Positions 1 through 4,721 of a stretch of DNA of 6,349 nt are shown piece by piece. The notes below the pieces were generated by a model that saw only the letters and a program-made list of their open reading frames with translations, searched no databases and was not told where the DNA came from. Position 1 is the stretch's first letter, and the number at the start of each line of letters is the position of its first letter. This stretch comes from an uncultured Bacilli bacterium (lineage in GTDB: Bacteria; Bacillota_I; Bacilli_A; RF39; UBA660): assembly GCA_948497845.1 (NCBI GenBank), contig CAOOMX010000055.1, forward strand, positions 1 to 6,349. The letters are read 5' to 3'. The position numbers and the translations under genes were made by a program.

Positions 1-815
1 CAACTAGTGCAAGTACTACAACATTAGCAGCGAAAGTAAAATCAAAATATACAAGTCAAGGATCAAATGGAATCTACTATCATACAACATCACTAGCAAA
101 TAGTGCAGGAGATAACTCTTACCGATATGCAGGAGCAAATCCAAATAATTATGTATGTTTTGGATCAACAGCAAGTAGTTGTCCAAGTGCTAACCTATAT
201 CGAATAATAGGAGTATATGGAGACCAAGCAAAACTCATCAAAGCAACATACGCAACAACAGCAGAAATAGGAACAGCAGCACATAAATCAGATAACAATT
301 TTTATTGGAGTGGAGCAAGAAGTAATGAATCTAATATATGGAGTAGTAGTACATTAAATACAAGCTCATTAAATGGCACATTCTTGACTAATCTAGGAAC
401 AACATGGACAAACAAGATAGCTACAACAACATGGAATGTTGGAGGAATGGATTTAGCAAGAGTAGAATCACCAAGTACAGTAAGAACAACATATAACTAT
501 GAAGTAGGAGCAAATAAAAGTAGTACCACATACAATGCAAAAATAGGATTACCATATGCAAATGAATATGGATATGCAGCAGATCCAAGTTACTGGACAA
601 CAGAACTATATAATTATGAGCCATCCCTATCAACAAATTGGATGGGAAATGGGAATGATTCCTGGATCATAAGCCGCATATCGGACTATTCAGATCGTGC
701 GTTCTCCTATAGGGTACATAGACACCGCCAACGTGTACGCCTACGGTCATGTGTGTCCGTCCTTCAATCTGGTATCAAGCGTGAAGACATCGGGAGGGTC
801 AGGAACGCAGTCTGA
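1..815 (+). CDS. Large surface-type protein, C-terminal part, 5' end outside window, frameshifted near its end
   Basis: The frame is open from base 3, so the start and any signal peptide lie upstream. The visible protein is rich in Thr, Ser, Ala, Asn, Tyr and Gly, with the stretches NLYRIIGVYGDQAKLIKATY, TTTWNVGGMD and GYAADPSYWTTELYNYEPSL. From memory these resemble repetitive secreted proteins in uncultured Firmicutes whose ends look like DUF6273 or C-type-lectin folds. After about base 705 this frame becomes Arg-rich nonsense and stops at TGA 813-815. The +1 frame from base 712 continues as GYIDTANVYAYGHVCPSFNL and ends ...GTQSDPYRIEI with TAA at 835-837, which fits the family end much better. 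The gene is therefore frameshifted around 705-711, either truly broken or by sequencing or assembly error. No domain is certain; a cell-surface ligand-binding role is inferred. Confidence 0.75.
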   Translation, partial: TSASTTTLAAKVKSKYTSQGSNGIYYHTTSLANSAGDNSYRYAGANPNNYVCFGSTASSCPSANLYRIIGVYGDQAKLIKATYATTAEIGTAAHKSDNNFYWSGARSNESNIWSSSTLNTSSLNGTFLTNLGTTWTNKIATTTWNVGGMDLARVESPSTVRTTYNYEVGANKSSTTYNAKIGLPYANEYGYAADPSYWTTELYNYEPSLSTNWMGNGNDSWIISRISDYSDRAFSYRVHRHRQRVRLRSCVSVLQSGIKREDIGRVRNAV

Positions 816-837
816 CCCGTATAGAATTGAAATATAA
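654..837 (+). other. GC-rich hypervariable-looking gene end (candidate DGR variable region)
   Basis: This patch is about 53% GC over 661-820, against about 38% over 361-480 and a still more AT-rich yunB downstream. Codon habit changes abruptly. Upstream codons mostly end in A, such as GGA, ACA and GCA. Here most codons from 654 to 756 end in C or T (GAT, TCC, ATC, CGC, GAC, TAT, CGT, TCC, TAC, ACC, GCC), interspersed with fixed TGG, GCG, TTC and GTG. That is the pattern expected if AAY codons of a template repeat were randomised at adenines to NNY. The more conserved end (CCG TCC TTC AAT CTG onward) would hold the homing-initiation site. The encoded pattern W-x-I-S ... AF ... G(Y)I ... PSFNL resembles C-type-lectin-like DGR target ends. 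No reverse transcriptase or template repeat lies in the window, so this is an inference. Confidence 0.5.
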
Positions 838-852
838 TACATACACTTAAGT
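818..852 (+). promoter_or_regulatory. Candidate sigma-E-type sporulation promoter of yunB, leaderless or nearly so
   Basis: A perfect CATACACT at 840-847 matches the B. subtilis sigma-E -10 consensus CATACAnT. An ATA-containing -35-like box (CGTATAGA, 818-825) lies 14 bp upstream, the normal sigma-E spacing. Transcription would start at about 853-855, at the ATG itself, and no Shine-Dalgarno sequence precedes the start. The same arrangement occurs before yutH. The -35 box lies inside the 3' coding end of the preceding gene. A sigma-A-like TATAAT at 833-838 overlaps but has no convincing -35 at 810-815. Confidence 0.5.
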
Positions 853-1584
853 ATGAAGACATTTAAGACAAAAAAACAAATAAAAATATCAAAGCTTTTA
901 ATGATTATAATAAGTTTGATATTTTTTTTGACGTTTATATTATTTTCTTGGTATAGTCAAAAGGTTAGTCCTAAAGTAATGGAAGTAGCAAAGATAAAGC
1001 TAGAAAAATTTACACAGAGTTTTTTAAGTAGAAATATAGGATATGGAATATTAAATGATAAAAATTTAGAGAATATATTACAAATAAATAAAAATAAAGA
1101 TGGAGAAATATTATATGTAGATTATAATTTAGATAAAGCCTATGAAGCATTAGAGATAATTACGAATGTTTTATATGAAAATATAAATAGTTTAGAAAAA
1201 GGAAACTTTAGTGGTATAGATGATACAGAAATAAGTTCTACTAAGAATGGTTTATTATTAGAATTGCCTTTTTTTATAAGTAGTAATAATCCTTTACTAG
1301 CAAGTTTAGGACCTAAAATATATATTCGAGTAGATTTTGTAGGATCTATTTTAACAAATATAAATAGTAAAATAACGAATTATGGAATGAATAACGTTTT
1401 AGTAGAATTATATGTAACTATTAAAATAACAGAAGAACTAATAACTCCAGTAACAAAGGAACAAATTATAGTAGATTATGATGTTTTAGTAGCTTCGAAA
1501 GTTATTAATGGTAGGGTCCCTCTTTATTATGGTGGATTATTATCGAATGATAGTAATATTTTAGAAACCACAATCAATAATTAA
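853..1584 (+). CDS. yunB: Sporulation protein YunB
   Basis: This 243-residue protein has a basic N-terminus, one transmembrane segment at about residues 14-34 (LLMIIISLIFFLTFILF) and an extracytoplasmic body. The diagnostic block is at about 153-190: GPKIYIRVDFVGSILTNI followed by NYGMNNVLVELYVTI, then NGRVPLYYGG near the end. Order, spacing and length (B. subtilis YunB is about 250 residues) fit the YunB sporulation family. Its molecular role is unclear; in B. subtilis it is known as a mother-cell, sigma-E-controlled gene (from memory), consistent with the CATACACT box 6 bp before the ATG. There is no ribosome binding site before the ATG at 853 and no better in-frame start upstream. It lies 15 bp after the surface-protein gene, with no terminator between them, and ends in a bidirectional hairpin. 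Confidence 0.9.
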   Translation: MKTFKTKKQIKISKLLMIIISLIFFLTFILFSWYSQKVSPKVMEVAKIKLEKFTQSFLSRNIGYGILNDKNLENILQINKNKDGEILYVDYNLDKAYEALEIITNVLYENINSLEKGNFSGIDDTEISSTKNGLLLELPFFISSNNPLLASLGPKIYIRVDFVGSILTNINSKITNYGMNNVLVELYVTIKITEELITPVTKEQIIVDYDVLVASKVINGRVPLYYGGLLSNDSNILETTINN

Positions 1585-1620
1585 AAAAACTATAAAAATC
1601 AATTTTCTTTATAGTTTTTT
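1584..1620. terminator. Bidirectional hairpin terminator between yunB and the rpn-family gene
   Basis: AAAAAACTATAAA (1584-1596) pairs perfectly with TTTATAGTTTTTT (1608-1620), a 13-bp stem around an 11-nt loop. Each arm supplies the T-run for one strand, so it can stop both convergent genes. It begins in the yunB stop codon, and its right arm is the coding sequence for the last residues (KNYKEN) of the minus-strand gene, whose TGA stop (1599-1601) falls in the loop. Confidence 0.85.
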
Positions 1621-2477
1621 AAAGCTTTAATTTCTTTAATGGATAGTTTAGAGATTTCTTGAATTGTTTCAATCGGTATATTTGCCTTTAACATTTCATT
1701 TGCCATTTCCGATGCCTTTTGCTTAGTTCCTTGTTTAAAGCCTTCTTCTTTGGCTTCTGTTAATTCACTACGATGAATCTTTTCTTTATCTTCTTCCCAA
1801 GTAAGTCCCCAAATGAAATCTCTATCTTCATTTAAAGTCTCTAGATTCTTACTATACTTTTCCACAATATAATCACCTTTACCTAAAACTTGTAGACTCT
1901 CAATTGTATCTATATTTAGCATCATTAAATACTTATACTTGCTGATGTCTAGTTCACTTTTAGCATACCATAACTCATTAATCTTGTCCATGTTAACTTC
2001 AATGATTTTGTGATTGTCATAGTAAACAGTATCACTTGATTTAAAAGTATATTCTTCAATGATTTTATGTTTGTCGCTTAAACCATAAGTAAGATTGATT
2101 TGAATATACTTGGTTTTTGTATCATATTCATTCCCTCTTTTTACTAGTTGAGAAACGAAGCTATAAAAGAAATTTAAGTTTCTTACTCGTGTTGATAAAG
2201 AATGAGATGTATTTACTTCACAATTGATAAATTCATCATCTAACTTAATAGTTAAATCTAAAGTTTTGTTTCTTTCTTTTAAATTTTTTATATTAAGTTC
2301 AGGATTAAGAAAAGAAATAATTTTCACAGGTCTATCTAAAACAGTAGATAAAACAGATTCCAAAATATCTTTATTTTCACACATAATAGCTTTAAACATC
2401 CGATCATATTTACTCGTAATAAGTTTACTTTGCTTAGTTTTTTCATTAATCACTTTGCCAAATTTACCTCCCTTCAT
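1599..2477 (-). CDS. Rpn family / PD-(D/E)XK nuclease family transposase
   Basis: This 292-residue protein has the Rpn/transposase_31-type layout. TSKYDRMFKAIM (about 21-32) opens the domain. LDLTIKLDDEFINCEVN (about 73-89) carries the PD-(D/E)XK core, with D74 and E87-x-N89 as likely metal-binding residues; many relatives have ExQ. IQINLTYG (about 125-132) is the following core strand. The charged tail (EAKEEGFKQG) and small helical end (IPIETIQEISKLSIKEIKAL) are typical of the family. Known members are RecA-independent recombination-promoting DNA endonucleases, and many are of unknown role. It is convergent with yunB and sits between sporulation-type genes. The start is uncertain: the ATG at 2477 has no ribosome binding site, whereas AAGGGAGGT lies inside its first codons and would favour GTG at 2453 (a 284-residue protein). 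No terminal inverted repeats or target duplications were seen. Confidence 0.85.
   Translation of the reverse strand: MKGGKFGKVINEKTKQSKLITSKYDRMFKAIMCENKDILESVLSTVLDRPVKIISFLNPELNIKNLKERNKTLDLTIKLDDEFINCEVNTSHSLSTRVRNLNFFYSFVSQLVKRGNEYDTKTKYIQINLTYGLSDKHKIIEEYTFKSSDTVYYDNHKIIEVNMDKINELWYAKSELDISKYKYLMMLNIDTIESLQVLGKGDYIVEKYSKNLETLNEDRDFIWGLTWEEDKEKIHRSELTEAKEEGFKQGTKQKASEMANEMLKANIPIETIQEISKLSIKEIKALKNYKEN
2466..2474 (-). promoter_or_regulatory. Strong Shine-Dalgarno inside the annotated start of the rpn-family gene
   Basis: On the minus strand, AAGGGAGGT spans 2474-2466, encoding residues 2-4 of the ATG-started form. A sequence this close to the ideal ribosome binding site usually lies before a start codon. 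The next in-frame candidate is GTG at 2453-2451, 13 nt after GGAGG, which is rather long spacing. The conserved domain begins well after either start. Confidence 0.45.
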
Positions 2478-2540
2478 TAGGCATAATAAAAGATTTCTAA
2501 GGATAAATCAAAGAAAAAAATGTTGTTAATTCTCTTATTT

Positions 2541-2546
2541 TGTCAA
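2541..2546 (-). promoter_or_regulatory. Possible -35 box of the rpn-family gene
   Basis: The minus strand reads TTGACA here, a perfect sigma-A -35, about 65 bp upstream of the ATG. The -10 at 16-17 bp spacing is poor (AACATT or ACATTT), so only the -35 is convincing. Confidence 0.3.
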
Positions 2547-2600
2547 GTTTTATCATATGTGAAAATAATGTCTTTCAAAAATTTTTCAATATCAAAAATA

Positions 2601-2635
2601 TATGCCAATGCAAAAACAACTGTTCGCAAGGCATA
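2601..2635. repeat. Interrupted inverted repeat in the intergenic region
   Basis: TATGCC (2601-2606) pairs with GGCATA (2630-2635). A second short stem, TGC (2609-2611) with GCA (2626-2628), lies inside after a small asymmetric internal loop. There is no U-tract, so it is not a normal terminator for either flanking gene. It may be a protein site or chance. Confidence 0.35.
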
Positions 2636-2639
2636 ATTT

Positions 2640-2661
2640 CTTGCAATTTTCTTGCAATTTT
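2640..2661 (+). repeat. Two tandem 11-bp direct repeats upstream of the 2716 gene (candidate operator)
   Basis: CTTGCAATTTT occurs twice head to tail, at 2640-2650 and 2651-2661, each holding the palindrome TTGCAA. The second copy ends 3 bp before the -35 box of the downstream promoter. A period of 11 bp, about one helical turn, would place two protein subunits on the same DNA face. Confidence 0.5.
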
Positions 2662-2664
2662 CCA

Positions 2665-2693
2665 TTCACAATCAAAATCTGGTGTGCTATAAT
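2665..2693 (+). promoter_or_regulatory. Sigma-A promoter with extended -10 for the 2716-3852 operon
   Basis: TTCACA (2665-2670, 5 of 6 to consensus), a 17-bp spacer and TATAAT (2688-2693) preceded by TGC form an extended -10 promoter. A second TATAAT follows at 2695-2700. Transcription would begin near 2700, leaving a leader of about 16 nt before the GTG start, with AGGAG (2701-2705) at its very 5' end. Confidence 0.8.
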
Positions 2694-2715
2694 CTATAAT
2701 AGGAGTGGGTAGGGT

Positions 2716-3543
2716 GTGAAAGAGTTCTTTATCAATGCTGCTTTAACAAAAGCTATAAATGACTATCAATCTAGCAAAGAACAACCAGATGGAATACTAT
2801 ACAATTCTTTTTTAACTGTAGTAATACGCCTTTTAGTATGCCTATATAGTGAATTAGATATAATTAACCCATTAATGACAGATAATGAAGAAGCATTAAA
2901 GAGTAATTTAACAAAATTTGGGTATAAAAAAGAAAGTTTAGAAGCTTTCTTTAATGATTTAGAAGCTTTTTATGTAATTGATAGAAAAAATGAAGAACAA
3001 AGTATAAAAGAAGATAATCCATATTTTGTTGTTGTTCAAAAAGAATTAATAGATATGTTGATTGCCAAAAAGCTAAATTTTCATTTAACAGAAAAAGAAG
3101 TTAAAGAATTTTTTCAATTATTATATAAACCAAGTTCTTCTAACCCATTACAAGTATCCTATAATTATTTAACAGCCAAGGATGTATATGAAGTAGAGAA
3201 CTATTTTAAAAGAGAAATGCAAGATAATGTAAAAAGTATAGAAGTAAGGGAAAAAAGATTATTACCTTATCGAGCATATGAATTATTAAATTATAAAATA
3301 AGTGATATAGAACAAATGAGTAGTGAAGCTATTGATAAGATTAATCATAGTGTATATGACTTTTTCAAAATAAGAGAAAATGCTATTAATAAGGAATACT
3401 TATTAGAAAAATCAATTGAAGAATATGAAAGAAGTAAAAATAAGGTAACAACTGGAAATGGGTATGTTGATATCTTATTAATTATGGGAGTGATATGTAC
3501 AGCTGTTATGTTGATAACGGTTGTGACATTGTTAGTATTTTAA
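2716..3543 (+). CDS. Hypothetical tail-anchored membrane protein
   Basis: I do not recognise this 275-residue protein. It starts at GTG 2716, with AGGAG 10 nt upstream. It has no signal peptide and a charged, probably helical cytoplasmic body of about 245 residues containing aromatic-rich stretches such as FFQLLYKPSSSNPLQVSYNY. A single hydrophobic segment forms the extreme C-terminus (about 251-275, VDILLIMGVICTAVMLITVV onward) with no residues beyond the membrane. This predicts a tail-anchored protein facing the cytoplasm. It is the first gene of an apparent operon with yutD, 9 bp downstream, under a strong sigma-A promoter flanked by tandem repeats. That gives no direct functional clue, since YutD itself is of unknown function. 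Confidence 0.75.
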   Translation: MKEFFINAALTKAINDYQSSKEQPDGILYNSFLTVVIRLLVCLYSELDIINPLMTDNEEALKSNLTKFGYKKESLEAFFNDLEAFYVIDRKNEEQSIKEDNPYFVVVQKELIDMLIAKKLNFHLTEKEVKEFFQLLYKPSSSNPLQVSYNYLTAKDVYEVENYFKREMQDNVKSIEVREKRLLPYRAYELLNYKISDIEQMSSEAIDKINHSVYDFFKIRENAINKEYLLEKSIEEYERSKNKVTTGNGYVDILLIMGVICTAVMLITVVTLLVF

Positions 3544-3552
3544 GAGGGTTTT

Positions 3553-3852
3553 ATGAAAAAAATAACAATTAATAACAAAGAATATGAAGTAATAAAAGAT
3601 TATAAAGATGCCATAGACATAAGAGATTTAGAAGGAAAATTAACAGATTATTTTGATGCTTTTGACTATATTTTAGGAGATTATGCTTATGGCAAAGTAA
3701 GATTAAAAGGTTTTAATGAAAAAAAGAATAAAAATTATAAGCCAATAAATGATTATTTAAAAATAGATGATTATATAAAAAATTGTTGTGCTTATGAGTG
3801 TAAATATTTCATATTAAAAAGACTTGAAAAAGAATTTGAAAAAAGTGAGTAA
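3553..3852 (+). CDS. yutD: YutD family protein
   Basis: This 99-residue protein matches the YutD-like (DUF1027) family found in Bacilli, of unknown function. The family signature is clear: FDYILGDYAYGKVRLKGF at residues 37-54, corresponding to the B. subtilis YDYIVGDWGYGQLRLKGF-type block as I remember it, then DDYIKNCCAYECKYFILKR at 72-90, matching the family DYLYEYCNFGCAYFVLKR-type end. Cys79 and Cys83 occupy the conserved cysteine positions; Cys78 is an extra one. It is cytoplasmic by composition. An AGAGGG ribosome site lies 4 nt before the ATG, and the gene follows the tail-anchored protein gene by 9 bp, so the two are probably co-transcribed. Its 3' coding end contains the -35 box of the next gene's promoter. 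Confidence 0.88.
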   Translation: MKKITINNKEYEVIKDYKDAIDIRDLEGKLTDYFDAFDYILGDYAYGKVRLKGFNEKKNKNYKPINDYLKIDDYIKNCCAYECKYFILKRLEKEFEKSE

Positions 3853-3864
3853 GTTTGTTATAAT
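3836..3864 (+). promoter_or_regulatory. Sigma-A promoter of the proline-rich protein gene
   Basis: TTGAAA (3836-3841, 5 of 6), a 17-bp spacer and TATAAT (3859-3864) preceded by TGT give an extended -10 promoter. The -35 lies within the last codons of yutD and the -10 just past its stop. A ribosome site, GAAGGGA (3877-3883), precedes the ATG at 3893 by 9 nt. Confidence 0.8.
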
Positions 3865-3892
3865 ATAAAAAGAATAGAAGGGAAAGATTAGT

Positions 3893-4672
3893 ATGGATAA
3901 GATAAAAGTAGCATTAACATCTGGTAGTACAATTGAAAAACCGCTTGTATCAGCATTCAAAGCCAGTACAGGTTCATATGTTGTATTAGACAATGAAGTT
4001 AATGGAACGATGGGGTTACCAATAATTTTAGTAGCAAAATATAGTGAAAATAGATTAATTAAAATAAGTGATCAAAACGAATGGAATGGAGTAAAGGAAG
4101 TTTTAAGAAATATAATTTCTGGAAATCAAGTGGATTATATAACTGTGCCATTGGAATTAAGTGCTGACGATGGATTCTTTTCGCAACTTACGTTACCAAT
4201 AGCATCATTTGATTCTTTAAAGGCTAACTATAAGCCAACAGAAGGAAATAGTACCATAGAAAGTGCTCCTGTATCACCAGTAGCTCCAGCTATGCCAGAA
4301 ATGCCTCCGATGCCTGAAGTACCACCAATGAATATGGCTGAAACGGTAAGTCCTACCCCAGTGGCTCCAGCTGCACCAATGAGTGAGCCGCAAGTAGTAC
4401 CAACACCAAGTCCTATTCCTGGGCCAATTCCAACTAGTGTTCCTAATATAGCACCACAAGCACCAACTGTTGAAAATACACCAGTAGCTCCAGTAATGCC
4501 AGAAACACCAGTGATGCCAACACCTCCAGTAGCAGAGCCGCCAGTAGTAGAACCAATACCACCACAAGTGCCAAATGAACCAGCGGCTATTGATTTTAGA
4601 GTAGAAAAAGAAGCGTTCTTAAAAGCTTGTGAAAATATGTTTGATGCATTAGTAGCAAAACTAAATAAATAA
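3893..4672 (+). CDS. Hypothetical protein: globular head, long proline-rich region, C-terminal helix
   Basis: I do not recognise this 259-residue protein. It has three parts. Residues 1 to about 112 look like a compact domain of alternating strands and helices (MDKIKVALTSGSTIEKPLVS ... LPIILVAKYSENRLIKI ... QVDYITVPLELSADDGFF). Residues about 126-230 are extended and low-complexity, with about 37 prolines among Ala, Val, Met, Thr and Glu, including repeats of PVAP, MPEMPPMPEVPP and TPPVAEPPVVEP. Residues about 233-259 (DFRVEKEAFLKACENMFDAL onward) form an amphipathic helix. No signal peptide, membrane segment or sortase motif is present, so a cytoplasmic scaffold or tether is a reasonable guess. 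The gene has its own promoter and terminator and is thus a single unit. Confidence 0.75.
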   Translation: MDKIKVALTSGSTIEKPLVSAFKASTGSYVVLDNEVNGTMGLPIILVAKYSENRLIKISDQNEWNGVKEVLRNIISGNQVDYITVPLELSADDGFFSQLTLPIASFDSLKANYKPTEGNSTIESAPVSPVAPAMPEMPPMPEVPPMNMAETVSPTPVAPAAPMSEPQVVPTPSPIPGPIPTSVPNIAPQAPTVENTPVAPVMPETPVMPTPPVAEPPVVEPIPPQVPNEPAAIDFRVEKEAFLKACENMFDALVAKLNK

Positions 4673-4676
4673 AAAC

Positions 4677-4709
4677 AAAAAGTTAGGTTATAAAAACGTA
4701 ACTTTTTTT
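4677..4709 (+). terminator. Rho-independent terminator after the proline-rich protein gene
   Basis: AAAAAGTTA (4677-4685) pairs with TAACTTTTT (4699-4707) around a 13-nt loop, with a T-run at 4703-4709. It begins 4 nt after the stop codon. The loop and T-run overlap the proposed yutH promoter. Confidence 0.8.
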
Positions 4710-4721
4710 ATATACTTTAGT
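4687..4721 (+). promoter_or_regulatory. Candidate sporulation promoter of yutH, leaderless, matching that of yunB
   Basis: A TATATACT box (4709-4716) ends 5 bp before the ATG, and an ATA-containing box (GTTATAAA, 4687-4694) lies 14 bp before it. Spacing is identical to the yunB promoter, and 15 of 18 bases from the -10 box through ATGAA are shared. There is no Shine-Dalgarno sequence. A sigma-A reading (TTATAA 4688-4693, TATACT 4711-4716, 17 bp) is also possible and gives the same start site. Confidence 0.5.

Noticed and set aside
421..636. Minus-strand open frame opposite the surface gene
   Set aside because: It is Leu/His/Tyr-rich low-complexity translation antisense to a Thr/Gly/Ala repeat-rich coding frame, with no ribosome site or family resemblance.
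813..815. TGA as a recoded Trp codon or programmed frameshift in the surface gene
   Set aside because: The frame is already nonsense before this TGA and no slippery heptamer with a following structure is evident at 700-712. The rpn-family gene also appears to use TGA as its stop.
2224..2529. Plus-strand open frame opposite the 5' half of the rpn-family gene
   Set aside because: It overlaps a well-supported gene, has no ribosome site or promoter, and its hydrophobic Ser/Leu-rich product is typical of antisense shadow.
2480..2637. GGCATAAT at 2480-2487 and again at 2630-2637 as a target-site duplication
   Set aside because: The copies do not flank the rpn-family gene or any mobile unit, and an 8-bp AT-rich match within 150 bp is expected by chance.
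4274..4567. Trp/His-rich minus-strand open frame
   Set aside because: It is the antisense of the proline-rich coding repeats (CCA reads as TGG), so its Trp-rich composition is an artefact.
4262..4590. Short repeated units in the proline-rich gene as a CRISPR or tandem DNA array
   Set aside because: The repeats are irregular codon-level repeats (CCA GTA GCT CCA and similar) inside one open frame, with no constant repeat and spacer lengths.
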